From Pseudomonas sp. NC02 (GTDB lineage Bacteria > Pseudomonadota > Gammaproteobacteria > Pseudomonadales > Pseudomonadaceae), in assembly GCF_002874965.1 (NCBI RefSeq), contig NZ_CP025624.1, forward strand, positions 2,480,001 through 2,544,000: a stretch of DNA of 64,000 nt, written 5' to 3'. The notes beneath the pieces were generated by a model. It was not told the origin of the DNA. It made no database searches and saw nothing but the letters and a program-made list of their open reading frames with translations. The translations under genes and the position numbers were made by a program. Positions 54,664 through 63,973 of this stretch are shown piece by piece. The number at the start of each line of letters is the position of its first letter. Positions within the stretch are counted from its first letter, which is position 1.

Positions 54664-56247
54664 ATGCGCCCTTTATCTTTTCGCCGTGTCCTTTCATACC
54701 TGGGACTTGGCGCCGTGCTGCTGGCCGGCACCGCTCAGGCGCAACCCCATGACGGCGGGGTGCTGAACCTGGTGGCCCAACCCGAACCGCCGTCGCTGAT
54801 GCACGGCGTGGTCAGCCACGTGTCCACCCAGTACGTCAGCGGCAAGATCCTCCAGGGCCTGCTGACCTTCGACACCGACCTGAAACCCAAACCGGTATTG
54901 GCCAAGGCCTGGACCGTTTCTCCCGATGGCCTGACCTACACCTTCGATTTGCAGGACAACGTGCGCTGGCATGACGGCCACGCGTTCACCGCCGATGACG
55001 TGGTGTTCAGCTTCCAGACCTTCTACCCCGAAGTGGACAAGCGCCTGGGCGGGGTCTTCACCGAGTACGTCGACAGCATCACCGCCAAGGACCCGCTGCA
55101 GGTGGTGTTCCAGCTCAAGAAACCCTTCGCGCCGTTGCTCTCGGCCCTGGGCAGCGGGCTGCGGCCTGTGGTGCCCAAGCACCTCTACGAGAACACTGAC
55201 TTTCGCAACAACCCCTATAACCTCAAGCCTGTCGGCACCGGCCCGTTTGTGTTTGTGGAGTGGAAACGCGGCGCCTATATCAAGCTGGCAAAGAACCCCG
55301 ACTACTGGAAAAAGGGCCTGCCACACCTGGATGCGATCATCTTCCACGTGATCCCGGACGGCTCGTCCCGCGCTGCGGCGTTCGAGCGCAACGACGTGCA
55401 GGTGCTGCGCAGCGGTGATGCCGACTATTCCGACCTCAAGCGCCTGACCGCCTTGCCGGACGTGCAGTCGTCGGAAAAAGGCTGGGAGCTGTATTCCGGC
55501 CTGGCCTTCCTGCAGATCAATACGCGCAAGCCGCCGCTGAACAACCCCAAGGTGCGCCAGGCGATCCTGTATGCGCTGAACCGCCAGTTCATCGTCGACA
55601 ACATCTTCTTCGGTTCGGGCAAGGTTGCCCCCGGCCAGTTCGTGTCCACCTCGCCGTACCACGACCCGCAATTGCCGCAGTACACCTATGACGTGAAAAA
55701 AGCCAAGGCGCTGATTGCCGAGTCCGGCGTGGACGTGGGCGCCGTGCGGATTCGTCTGCTCAACGGCGAGAAGGGCGGTGCCTGGGAGCGCCTGGCCGAA
55801 TACACCAAGCAAGCCCTGCAGCCGCTGGGCTTCAAGGTACAAGTGGTGACGTCCGACGCCGCCACCTGGTTCCAGCGCGTCAGCGACTGGGACTTCGACC
55901 TGACCTACAACTTCATCTTCCAGATCGGCGACCCGTACCTGACCAACGCCTACCTGTACCGCTCCGACTACATCCTCAAGACTTCGCCGTTTGCCAACGT
56001 CAGCGGCTACAACAGCCCCGAGGCCGATGCCCTGTGGACTCAGGTCGCCAACACCCCGGAAGGCCCGGAACGCACCAGGCTCTATAGCCAGTTGGAAAAC
56101 GTGCTGAACACCGACCTGCCGATCGCGCCGATCTTCGAAATGCGCTACCCGACACTGTTCCACAAAGAGGTGAAGAACCTGCTGCAAACCGCCACCAGCC
56201 TTAACGAAGACTACGAAAGCGTCTACCTCGACGCGCCTGCACCATGA
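54664..56247 (+). CDS. Peptide ABC transporter periplasmic binding protein (DppA/OppA family, SBP_bac_5)
   Basis: 527 residues with a signal peptide (cleavage near GTAQAQ) and the SBP_bac_5 pattern: VNLVAQPEPPSL-like start, ILQGLLTFD, YTFDLQDNVRWHDGHAFTADDVVFSFQTF, VGTGPFVFVEW, NPKVRQAILYALNR. It should bind a peptide or peptide-like compound (opine or glutathione types are alternatives). It heads a four-gene importer operon behind a sigma54 promoter and overlaps the first permease by 4 bp. Confidence 0.88.
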   Translation: MRPLSFRRVLSYLGLGAVLLAGTAQAQPHDGGVLNLVAQPEPPSLMHGVVSHVSTQYVSGKILQGLLTFDTDLKPKPVLAKAWTVSPDGLTYTFDLQDNVRWHDGHAFTADDVVFSFQTFYPEVDKRLGGVFTEYVDSITAKDPLQVVFQLKKPFAPLLSALGSGLRPVVPKHLYENTDFRNNPYNLKPVGTGPFVFVEWKRGAYIKLAKNPDYWKKGLPHLDAIIFHVIPDGSSRAAAFERNDVQVLRSGDADYSDLKRLTALPDVQSSEKGWELYSGLAFLQINTRKPPLNNPKVRQAILYALNRQFIVDNIFFGSGKVAPGQFVSTSPYHDPQLPQYTYDVKKAKALIAESGVDVGAVRIRLLNGEKGGAWERLAEYTKQALQPLGFKVQVVTSDAATWFQRVSDWDFDLTYNFIFQIGDPYLTNAYLYRSDYILKTSPFANVSGYNSPEADALWTQVANTPEGPERTRLYSQLENVLNTDLPIAPIFEMRYPTLFHKEVKNLLQTATSLNEDYESVYLDAPAP

Positions 56248-57221
56248 ACGGGTTGCTGTATTTCAGCGGTCGCCTGCTCAAGGCACTGTTGATGATTGTG
56301 GCGGTGCTGGTGCTGGGCTTTTTACTGATCCGCCTGGCGCCGGGTGACCCGGCGCTGCTGTTGGCCGGCGAGGCGGGGGTGGACGATGTGCAGTTCATCG
56401 AACACCTGCGCCAGACCATGGGCCTGGACAAGCCGTTGCTCACGCAGTTGCTGATCTACCTGGGCAATATCGCCCATCTGGACCTGGGTTATTCCTACCG
56501 CAACCAGACCTCGGTGTGGTCGCTGATTGCCGAGCGCTTGCCGGCAACACTGGCCCTGATGGGCTCGGCATTTTTGCTCTCGTCGGTGCTTGGCGTCACC
56601 CTGGGGACGTTGGCCGCCCGGGCCCGACAGAAGCGTCACTGGCTGGATGGCGTGATCTCCCACGGCGCATTGCTGCTGTATGCGATGCCGCCATTCTGGC
56701 TGGCGATGCTGCTGATCCTGTTGTTCTCCGTCAGCCTCGATTGGTTGCCGGCGTTTGGCATGGAAACGGTGGCACAGGACTTTTCCCTGCTCGACCGGCT
56801 CAAGCACCTGCTGCTGCCGTGCGTGTCGTTGAGCGTGCTGTTCCTCGCCTTGTATATCCACCTGACCCGCGCCGCCGTGCTCGACGCCCTTGGCCAGGAA
56901 TACGTGCGCACCGCCCACGCCAAGGGCCTGCACCCGCGGCGGATTTTGTACGTGCATGTGTTGCGCAATGCGCTGTTGCCGGTGGTGACCTTTGCCGGTT
57001 TGCAACTGGGCCAGTTGGCCAGCGGCGCGTTACTGGTGGAGGTGGTGTATTCCTGGCCGGGGATTGGTCGCTTGATGTACGACTCGCTGGCCCAGCGTGA
57101 CTACGGCGTGTTGATGGGCGGTTTCCTGGTGATCTCGATTCTGGTGGTGGGCTTTAACGTGTTGACCGATGTGATCTGTCGTTTTCTCGACCCGCGTATC
57201 GGTGCAGGAGTGCAAGGCTGA
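56244..57221 (+). CDS. Peptide ABC transporter permease (DppB-like)
   Basis: A 325-residue DppB-type permease with about six helices, FLLIRLAPGDPALLLAGE near the N terminus, GLDKPLLTQLLIYLGNI, and the EAA loop YVRTAHAKGLHPRRILYVHVLRNALLP. Overlaps the binding-protein gene (ATGA) and the second permease (TGATG). Confidence 0.9.
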   Translation: MNGLLYFSGRLLKALLMIVAVLVLGFLLIRLAPGDPALLLAGEAGVDDVQFIEHLRQTMGLDKPLLTQLLIYLGNIAHLDLGYSYRNQTSVWSLIAERLPATLALMGSAFLLSSVLGVTLGTLAARARQKRHWLDGVISHGALLLYAMPPFWLAMLLILLFSVSLDWLPAFGMETVAQDFSLLDRLKHLLLPCVSLSVLFLALYIHLTRAAVLDALGQEYVRTAHAKGLHPRRILYVHVLRNALLPVVTFAGLQLGQLASGALLVEVVYSWPGIGRLMYDSLAQRDYGVLMGGFLVISILVVGFNVLTDVICRFLDPRIGAGVQG

Positions 57222-58048
57222 TGCTGGTTTTCCGACGTTTTGTGCGCCAGCCTGCGGCGTTGATCGGTGCGCTGTTTTTGCTGCTGCTGACGCTGTTGGC
57301 GATCGCCGCCCCCTGGCTGACCAGCAGCTCGTCATGGGAGATGAACAGCCCGCCGATGCTCGCGCCATTCCACGACCCGGCCCATTGGCTGGGCAGTGAC
57401 CTGCTCGGTCGCGACCTCGCCAGTGGCCTGCTGTACGGCGCGCGGGTGTCCCTGGCCGTGGGGGCGCTGGCCAGCCTGGCGACCCTGGTGGTGGGCCTGC
57501 TGGTCGGCGCGGTCGCCGGCTATTTCGGTGGCTGGCTCGACGGTGTGCTGATGCGCATTGCCGAGTTCTTCCAGATCATTCCGCAACTGGTACTGGCGGT
57601 GATCCTGGTGGCGATCCTTGAGCCGTCCCTGTTCTCCATCGTGCTGGCCATCGCACTCGTAGCGTGGCCGGCGGTGGCGCGGTTGGTGCGCAGTGAGTTC
57701 CTGACCCTGCGCCAGCGCGAATTCGTGCAGGCCGCGCGGGTGCTGGGGCAGTCGCCGCTGGGGATCATCGCCCAGCAGATCCTGCCCAACGCCCTGGCGC
57801 CGCTGCTGGTGACCATGACCTTTGTCATGGCCACGGCGATCCTCACCGAAGCGGCCCTGGCGTTTCTCGGCTTGAGCGACCCGGAAGCCATGAGCTGGGG
57901 CTACATGATCAATGCCTCCCGTGGCTTGCTGCGGGACGCCTGGTGGATGAGCTTTCTGCCGGGGTTGGCGATTGTGCTGTGCGTGCTGGCGGTCAATCGA
58001 GTCGGTGAAGGTTTGCGTGTGGCCTTTGAGCCCGGGAGGTCGCTATGA
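57221..58048 (+). CDS. Peptide ABC transporter permease (DppC-like)
   Basis: A 275-residue DppC-type permease: HWLGSDLLGRDLASGLLYGARVSLAVG, EAA loop FVQAARVLGQSPLGIIAQQILPN, and LAFLGLSDPEAMSWGYMINASRG near the C terminus. It forms the heterodimeric channel with the preceding gene and overlaps the ATPase gene by 4 bp. Confidence 0.9.
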   Translation: MLVFRRFVRQPAALIGALFLLLLTLLAIAAPWLTSSSSWEMNSPPMLAPFHDPAHWLGSDLLGRDLASGLLYGARVSLAVGALASLATLVVGLLVGAVAGYFGGWLDGVLMRIAEFFQIIPQLVLAVILVAILEPSLFSIVLAIALVAWPAVARLVRSEFLTLRQREFVQAARVLGQSPLGIIAQQILPNALAPLLVTMTFVMATAILTEAALAFLGLSDPEAMSWGYMINASRGLLRDAWWMSFLPGLAIVLCVLAVNRVGEGLRVAFEPGRSL

Positions 58049-59625
58049 CGTTGTTGAGTGTTGAACATTTGCGTATCGCCTTGCCGGCCGGTGCGGACCG
58101 CAGCCATGCGCTGTATGACCTGTCGCTGCAACTGAACCGTGGCGAATGCTTGTGTGTGGTGGGTGAATCCGGTTCCGGCAAGTCAATGCTGGCCAAGGCT
58201 TTGCTGCGCCAGTTGCCGGCCCCGCTGAAGGTGGAAAGCGGGCGCCTGGTGTTTCGCGACGAAGACCTGGCCGACCGCAGCGAAGAGGCCATGCGCCAAC
58301 TGCGCGGGCGGGATATCAGCATGGTATTCCAGGAACCCATGAGCGCCCTCAACCCACTGTTGCGGGTGGGCGAACAGATCGATGAAACCCTGCGCGCCCA
58401 TGGCGTGGCGGCGGCACGGGTGCGGCGTCAGCGGGTGGTGGATTTGCTCGGTTATGTCGGCTTGCCCGACCCTGAGCGCTTGCGACTGGCGTATCCGTTT
58501 GAACTGTCTGGCGGGCAGCGTCAGCGGGTGGTGATCGCCATGGCCCTGGCGTTTGATCCGGCGCTGTTGATTGCCGATGAGCCGACCTCGGCGCTGGACG
58601 TGACCACCCAGGCGCAGATTCTCGACCTGCTGCGCAAGATCCAGCAGGACAAGGGCATGGCACTGTTGTTTATCACCCACGACTTTGCCGTGGTCGAGGC
58701 GATTGCCGACCGGGTGCTGGTGCTGGAAAAGGGCCGGGTGGTGGAGCAGGGCACGGCCCCGGCGGTGTTGCGTGTGCCCCGGGAAGATTACACCCGGCAG
58801 TTGTTGGCGGCGGTGTCGGCGCAACCGCTGGTGCCGCGTACGCAGGTGGCTGGCCCTGTGGTGCTGAAGGCCGAAGCGCTGGGCAAGGTGTTCCGCAGCC
58901 GCAGCGGTTGGTGGGGGCGGCGTACGACTCAGGCGTTGGATGCGGTTCAGCTGCAATTACGTGAAGGCGAGACGTTGGGGATTGTGGGAGAGTCGGGGTC
59001 GGGCAAGTCGACCCTGGGTCGGTGCCTGGTGCGTTTGCTGCGTGCTGACAGCGGGCGGATCGAGTGGTTGGGGCGGGAGGTCGCGGGGTTGTCTGAAGGG
59101 CGGCTGCGAGCGTTGCGCAGTGATGTGCAGATGATTTTCCAGGATCCGTTTGCCTCGCTCAATCCGCGGCAGACGGTGGGGCAGATTGTTATGACTGGGC
59201 CTTTGGTGCAGGGGGTTTCCAAGGCGGATGCCGAGCGGCGGGCCCGTGAGTTGCTGGGGTTGGTGGGGTTGCCGGCAGCGGCGTTTGAGCGGTTTCCTCA
59301 TGAGTTTTCCGGGGGGCAACGGCAGCGCATAGGGATCGCCCGGGCGTTGGCGGTGGAGCCTAAGGTGTTGATCGCTGATGAGTGTGTGTCGGCGCTTGAT
59401 GCGCTGATCCAGGTGCAGATTCTGGAGTTGCTGGAGTCGCTGCAGCGGCGGTTCAGGTTGAGCATTGTGTTTATTACTCATGACTTGCGGGTGGCTGCGC
59501 GGTTGTGTGACCGGATTGCGGTGATGCGTCAGGGGAGGGTGGTGGAGCAGGGGGAGACGGCGGCGCTGTTTGCTGATGCGCGGCATCCGTATACGCGGGA
59601 GTTGTTGATGGCTGAGGCCATCTGA
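58045..59625 (+). CDS. Peptide ABC transporter, fused double ATP-binding protein (DppD-DppF)
   Basis: 526 residues with two complete ATPase domains. The first (about 1-255) has Walker A GESGSGKSM, signature ELSGGQRQRV and Walker B LLIADEPTSALDVTT. The second (about 275-526) has GESGSGKST, signature FSGGQRQRI and VLIADECVSALDALI, with CVS in place of the usual PVS. Fused forms occur in YejF/GsiA-type peptide and glutathione importers. Last gene of the sigma54-driven operon. Confidence 0.9.
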   Translation: MTLLSVEHLRIALPAGADRSHALYDLSLQLNRGECLCVVGESGSGKSMLAKALLRQLPAPLKVESGRLVFRDEDLADRSEEAMRQLRGRDISMVFQEPMSALNPLLRVGEQIDETLRAHGVAAARVRRQRVVDLLGYVGLPDPERLRLAYPFELSGGQRQRVVIAMALAFDPALLIADEPTSALDVTTQAQILDLLRKIQQDKGMALLFITHDFAVVEAIADRVLVLEKGRVVEQGTAPAVLRVPREDYTRQLLAAVSAQPLVPRTQVAGPVVLKAEALGKVFRSRSGWWGRRTTQALDAVQLQLREGETLGIVGESGSGKSTLGRCLVRLLRADSGRIEWLGREVAGLSEGRLRALRSDVQMIFQDPFASLNPRQTVGQIVMTGPLVQGVSKADAERRARELLGLVGLPAAAFERFPHEFSGGQRQRIGIARALAVEPKVLIADECVSALDALIQVQILELLESLQRRFRLSIVFITHDLRVAARLCDRIAVMRQGRVVEQGETAALFADARHPYTRELLMAEAI

Positions 59626-59646
59626 CTTGGGTTGTTGGGGTTGGGG

Positions 59647-59895
59647 GCATATCCGTTATTCAGGTAACGGCCACCTATGGTTTCGCTCTTACAGCGAGTC
59701 ACGTTGCAAAAGCGGCAAAGGCGACCTGAGTGTTAGAGCAAAAGCAGAGCCGCTTTATGTGGGAGCGGGCTTGCTCGCGAAGAACCTGAGAGCGCCGCGT
59801 TGAATCAGGATGTTCGCGTTATCGTTAACGACCTTCGCGAGCAAGCCCGTTCCCACATTTGGATCGTGTCCACCTTTGATTTTGCTGTTGCTTCA
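59647..59895. repeat. Large composite repeat, copy E (decayed remnant)
   Basis: The outer left arm is kept (CATATCCGTTATTCAGGTAACGGCCACC, then CGCTCTTACAGCGAGTCACG, by segments) and joins a diverged REP pair at 59758-59857. The right arm is almost entirely lost. Unlike copies A-D it lies between two genes on the same strand, in the 305-bp gap before the alpha/beta hydrolase. No gene or clear promoter is seen in the gap. Confidence 0.8.
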
Positions 59896-59930
59896 CCACA
59901 CTCAACCCTTTCACTTATTGAGAAACCTCC

Positions 59931-60791
59931 ATGCCGACCTCTTTCACCGAACTGCCAGTGATCCAGGGCCAACCACTGGAAATCCGCCCCAACCGTCACC
60001 TGAGCATCACCCATCATGCGGGCACCACCCAACCCGACACGGTAGTGTTCTTCTGCCACGGCGCCGGCGGCAACAAGGACCAGTGGCGCCACCAATGGCA
60101 ATCCCTGAAAACCCAAGGCTACAGTCTGGTCGCCTGGGACCTGCTCGGCCACGGCGCCAGCGCAAAACCCCGCAACCCCGAGGCCTACACCTGGCCCGAA
60201 CTGGTCGCCGATTACCTGGAAATCCTCAGGCGCTACGGCGGCTCCCGCAACCTCATCGTCGCCCACTCCTTCGGCACTGGCCTGACCCTGAGCGCCTTGC
60301 TGGCCAAACCCGCGATCCCCATCGAAGCCGTATTGCTGCTGGGCACCCGACTCCACAGCATCAGCCGGAGCGGCGGCCTGATGCGTCTACCCGCATGGCT
60401 CCTGGAATGGCTGCGCCCACTGCTGGCCAAAGGTTTCCGCCAGGCGGCATGGAACGCCAAGGCCGACCCCGCACTGGTCGCCTACGAAGAAAAACTCACC
60501 GAGCGCAACCCGCTGTACATGTTCAAGGCCCTGATGAAAAACGTCCAATGGCCAGACGCCAATGCACTGCTCACCCTGACCCTGCCCGTGAGTGTGCTGG
60601 CCGGCGACACCGACGGCCTGACCCCGGCCAGCGGCGGCGAAGCACTCGCCCGGCATTTGCCCAATGCCGAGTATCAGTTGCTGCCCGAATGCGGCCACCA
60701 ACTCATGCTGGAAAAACCCGGCGAGGTATTGGCCGCATTTCAACGCCTGTTGTCAGCTCAGCGGGACGGCAGTTTCCAGCGCTCACGGTAG
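59931..60791 (+). CDS. Alpha/beta hydrolase
   Basis: A 286-residue alpha/beta-hydrolase fold: oxyanion region FCHGAGGNKDQW, LLGHGAS, nucleophile elbow AHSFGTG, acid region VLAGDTDGLTPA and catalytic His in LPECGHQLMLE. No signal peptide, so cytoplasmic. The substrate cannot be assigned; esters, lactones or haloalkane-like compounds are all possible in this fold. It is convergent with the L,D-transpeptidase-like gene, whose 3' end it overlaps by 34 bp. Confidence 0.85.
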   Translation: MPTSFTELPVIQGQPLEIRPNRHLSITHHAGTTQPDTVVFFCHGAGGNKDQWRHQWQSLKTQGYSLVAWDLLGHGASAKPRNPEAYTWPELVADYLEILRRYGGSRNLIVAHSFGTGLTLSALLAKPAIPIEAVLLLGTRLHSISRSGGLMRLPAWLLEWLRPLLAKGFRQAAWNAKADPALVAYEEKLTERNPLYMFKALMKNVQWPDANALLTLTLPVSVLAGDTDGLTPASGGEALARHLPNAEYQLLPECGHQLMLEKPGEVLAAFQRLLSAQRDGSFQRSR

Positions 60792-61480
60792 AGGTCGTAC
60801 TGCGCGGCGGGCAGTTGCACCAGCAGCGGGTTTTCTCGCGGGTCCAGCCAGGCAAACAACGCCTGGATATTCACCGGGTCCATCGCCGTGCAGCCCAATG
60901 TTCCCGAACTGACGCTGCGCCAGATATGCAGGAAAATACACGAGCCGCCGTTGGCCAAAGCCGGTGTGTTGTGCTCGACAAAAATCCCCTGGCGGTACAG
61001 CTGGTCCTTGCGCAGCATCCGCTCGGAACTGGTCCAGTCCTTGTTCACCGCCGAGCTGTCCACCAGGGTGTTGTAATGGCTGGACTGGCTGTCATCCACG
61101 CATTCGCGGGTGGCGGTACTGGCCGCGTAAGGCAAGCGGGTGTCAGCGGTGGGGGCGTAGCCGAAGGCACCGCCGAGTTTGAAGATGCCGGCCGGGGCCT
61201 TGCCATCGCCTTCATGCTTGAGGGGCTGCTGGTCGGGGGTGGGCGTCGTAAGGCCGGTGCCCCACGCCATGCCGTTTTTACCGACCACGATGGCAAAGGG
61301 TTCGCCGACTTTCTGAAAGCCTTGCCCGTGCCGCTCATAGCGTTGTGCGGTGCCCTGGAGGGCGTTCCAGCCCGGGGTGGTGACCACGATCAGTTGCCGG
61401 CTGGTCTCGGGGATTTGCGCGAGTGCCACGTTTGAAAGCAGCGTCAGCAGCGCCGCGCAGGTTTTGATGAGCGTGTTCAA
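60758..61480 (-). CDS. L,D-transpeptidase-like exported protein (YkuD-related)
   Basis: 240 residues with a signal peptide (cleavage near SNVALA) and a catalytic region with His in IFLHIWR and Cys in SSGTLGCTAM. This is the shortened histidine/cysteine pattern of the COG3786 branch rather than the full SHGC form. KAPAGIFKLGGAFGYAP is also typical. It probably modifies or crosslinks peptidoglycan peptides in the periplasm. A D-Ala-D-Ala dipeptidase-like gene lies upstream on the same strand, so a murein-related pair is likely. Confidence 0.8.
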   Translation of the reverse strand: MNTLIKTCAALLTLLSNVALAQIPETSRQLIVVTTPGWNALQGTAQRYERHGQGFQKVGEPFAIVVGKNGMAWGTGLTTPTPDQQPLKHEGDGKAPAGIFKLGGAFGYAPTADTRLPYAASTATRECVDDSQSSHYNTLVDSSAVNKDWTSSERMLRKDQLYRQGIFVEHNTPALANGGSCIFLHIWRSVSSGTLGCTAMDPVNIQALFAWLDPRENPLLVQLPAAQYDLYRERWKLPSR

Positions 61481-61563
61481 CGGCGTTCAGTCCTTGAAAA
61501 GAGGGAAACCTCAAACGCTAGTTTTTGCCCCGGGCTTTATCAAGCTGAAGCTGTGTTGTGATG

Positions 61564-62325
61564 TTACCGCAGCGGTTCGATAGCGAAGTCCATCGGCTCG
61601 GCCCGCACCGGGTTTCGGCTATAGGTGAAGTGCCACCATTCGCCGGCATAACCGGTAAAGCCTTCCTTGGCCATCGCAGCGCTCAACCGTTGGCGATTCT
61701 GGCGTGCCGCCTGGCTGATGTGGGAGCTGTTGGTGTGGGCCATTTCGTCGAAGCAATCAAAACCGGTGCCCATGTCCAGGCCGCCATCGGGCAGGCGTCG
61801 ACCGTAACCGGCGGCGCAATCCACCGCCGCGGTGTCGGCGTTCCAGGCCTGGGCTGGCAGTGCATCGGGGCCGGTCAGGGTCACGTCCACTGCCGCCCCC
61901 CGGGAGTGGTTGGAAACCTTGGCCACATAGCCCAGGCGCCAGAAATCCTGCTTGTTCACCCGGGGGTAGAACTCGGCCTTGGCCGGATCCCCCGGCAGGC
62001 TGGCGAAGCGGCCCATGTTCGCCACGGCACGGCTGGGACGATAGCAGTCGAAGACCTTCAAGCCGTAACCCTGCCTGGCCAACTCGGCCTGGACCCGTAC
62101 CAGTGCCTTTGCCGCGTCGGCAGACAGCACGCATTCGGCTGCTTTGTAGCCGTCCAGCGGCGCTCCGGTGAAGTTGTGGGGGCTGGCGTAGCGAATGTCC
62201 TGGGCGATGCTCGGGTCGAGGCTGCGCAGGTAAACCATGTTGGCCGGCATCGGCGTGTCTGCCGCTACCGGCGTGGCGAGCACGATCAGGCTCAGGGCGG
62301 CAAGGGAAAGGGAAGAGTAGGGCAT
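61564..62325 (-). CDS. ddpX: D-alanyl-D-alanine dipeptidase, VanX/DdpX family
   Basis: 253 residues with a signal peptide (to about TPVAA). Zinc ligands are visible in SNHSRGAAVDV (His and Asp) and EWWHF (catalytic Glu and His), and DCYRPSRA matches the family arginine motif. It hydrolyses D-Ala-D-Ala released from peptidoglycan. Six Cys residues suggest disulfides in an exported enzyme. It lies 83 bp upstream of the L,D-transpeptidase-like gene on the same strand; VanX-type glycopeptide resistance partners are absent. Confidence 0.87.
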   Translation of the reverse strand: MPYSSLSLAALSLIVLATPVAADTPMPANMVYLRSLDPSIAQDIRYASPHNFTGAPLDGYKAAECVLSADAAKALVRVQAELARQGYGLKVFDCYRPSRAVANMGRFASLPGDPAKAEFYPRVNKQDFWRLGYVAKVSNHSRGAAVDVTLTGPDALPAQAWNADTAAVDCAAGYGRRLPDGGLDMGTGFDCFDEMAHTNSSHISQAARQNRQRLSAAMAKEGFTGYAGEWWHFTYSRNPVRAEPMDFAIEPLR

Positions 62326-62392
62326 GGCGGGCCGGGCTCGGACGGTGGCTTAAGCGCGCCACACTAGCAATGCCCGCCCCATGCCGCCAGTG

Positions 62393-63913
62393 CTACGGCG
62401 CGGCGTTGGGCACAAATGCCACGCTGCCACCGTCACGCTTGTGGAACAACCGTTCACCATTGTCCGGCTGGGTCGTGATGACCTGATGATCGTTGCCCAG
62501 GTAGGCCAGCGGCGTCGGGTCATCCTTGGTGGACTGCGCGACAATAATTGTGCGCTTGGGATCAAAGGGGCGGCCGCTGGTTTTTTCCAGCCAGGCCATG
62601 AACGCCGCACTGTCGCCCTGGCGCGGGAAGTCCTGGGTTTCGGCAACGTAGTAGAACGGCGTCCCGTGATTTTGCAGGTACATCGGTACCTTGTTGTCGA
62701 CTTCCACCATCACCATCTGCCACTCGTTCCATGGCGCGCTTTTCACTGCTTGCGCTTGAACGTCCTCGGCGAAACGGGTCACGCCGCCATTGCCATTGGT
62801 CCACGGATACACCACCCCGAGTACCAACAGCATCACCCCGGCAGCGATGCCGAACCCACGGTACCAACCCCGGCCGACCGTGCCTTTGCGGGCGATACGC
62901 TCACTGACCCACCACGCCGCCAGCAACTGCGCGAACGGCACCAGCGGCAGCACGTAGTAACTGCGCCGGCTGCCACTGGCGGTGAAGAACACAAACAGCA
63001 GGCCCAGCCCCCACACCAGCCAACGGGTGTTGGGCGGGGTGTCGCGCCAATGCCGCACGGCGAGCCACAGGCCCAGCACCCAGCACGGCGCCCAGGGCAA
63101 GGTGTAGGCCGGCAGGTAGATCAGGTAGGTGTAGATCGGACCCATATGGTCGAACGGGTCGAAGAAGCGCACCACGTTTTCCCGGAACACCAGTTCCAGG
63201 CCGCTTGCACCGTAGGTCGGTGCGCCGTAGAGGTGGGACAGCACAAACGGGATCGCGTAGAACGCCCCGGCAATGATCACGGCCAGCACCAGCCGCAGGT
63301 TGAGGTGGCGTTTGTAGCGCTGTTCGCTGAGCAAGTGCGGCAACAGCACCAGGCCCGGCAGTACAAAGCCGATCAAACCCTTGAACAGTGATGTCGCCGC
63401 CAGTAACAGGAAGAACACCGTGTAGCGCCCCAGCCGCGTATCGTCCGGCCCGCGCCAATACCACCAGACGGCGGCGAGCACGCCGCATACGGTCAGCACG
63501 TCCGCCGTGGCCACCCGGGCCCAGAAGAGGAAGTAGAAGGTGGTCGCGAGCATCCAGCCGGCAATCAGGCCGGTGCCTTTGCGGAACAGTTGCTCGCCGA
63601 TCAGGTACACCAGCCAGATGCTCAGCCACGCCGAGATCACCGATGACAAGCGCAACGACCACGGCCCCAGGCCGCCCATCAGGTTGGCAAACCCGGTGAT
63701 CAGCCAATACGACGGCAAGGGTTTGTCGTAGTACGGGGTGCCCTTGAGGTACGGGTCGAAGTAGTCGCCGCTTTGCAGCATCTGCAGGGTGATGTTCGCC
63801 CAGCGGGTTTCCGGGCCCCACAGGTCGCGGGCGCCCAGGCCCAGCAGCAGGATCAGGGCCGACACGCCCAGGAGCAGCAGCAGGGCGCCGCGTTCGGTTT
63901 TCCAGAAGTTCAT
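62393..63913 (-). CDS. ArnT/PMT-like membrane glycosyltransferase
   Basis: 506 residues with about eleven or twelve transmembrane helices and the ArnT/PMT_2 N-terminal signature LWGPETRWANITLQMLQSGD, then YYDKPLPSYWLI. A soluble C-terminal domain of about 120 residues (after WTNGNGG) follows. Family members move a sugar from an undecaprenyl- or dolichyl-phosphate carrier onto lipid A or other acceptors on the periplasmic side. The arnBCADEF genes are not visible here, so 4-amino-arabinose transfer is not established. The ATG at 63913 follows GGAGCGG-like sequence at low strength. Confidence 0.83.
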   Translation of the reverse strand: MNFWKTERGALLLLLGVSALILLLGLGARDLWGPETRWANITLQMLQSGDYFDPYLKGTPYYDKPLPSYWLITGFANLMGGLGPWSLRLSSVISAWLSIWLVYLIGEQLFRKGTGLIAGWMLATTFYFLFWARVATADVLTVCGVLAAVWWYWRGPDDTRLGRYTVFFLLLAATSLFKGLIGFVLPGLVLLPHLLSEQRYKRHLNLRLVLAVIIAGAFYAIPFVLSHLYGAPTYGASGLELVFRENVVRFFDPFDHMGPIYTYLIYLPAYTLPWAPCWVLGLWLAVRHWRDTPPNTRWLVWGLGLLFVFFTASGSRRSYYVLPLVPFAQLLAAWWVSERIARKGTVGRGWYRGFGIAAGVMLLVLGVVYPWTNGNGGVTRFAEDVQAQAVKSAPWNEWQMVMVEVDNKVPMYLQNHGTPFYYVAETQDFPRQGDSAAFMAWLEKTSGRPFDPKRTIIVAQSTKDDPTPLAYLGNDHQVITTQPDNGERLFHKRDGGSVAFVPNAAP

Positions 63914-63973
63914 GGAGCGGTTCCGATGTGGGATGAGTGTTGAATGGGGTCACCCCACATTAGGGCGCCTGTG

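Noticed and set aside
63945..63957. Palindrome TGGGGTCACCCCA upstream of the glycosyltransferase gene
   Set aside because: Too short and isolated to assign; could be chance at this GC content.
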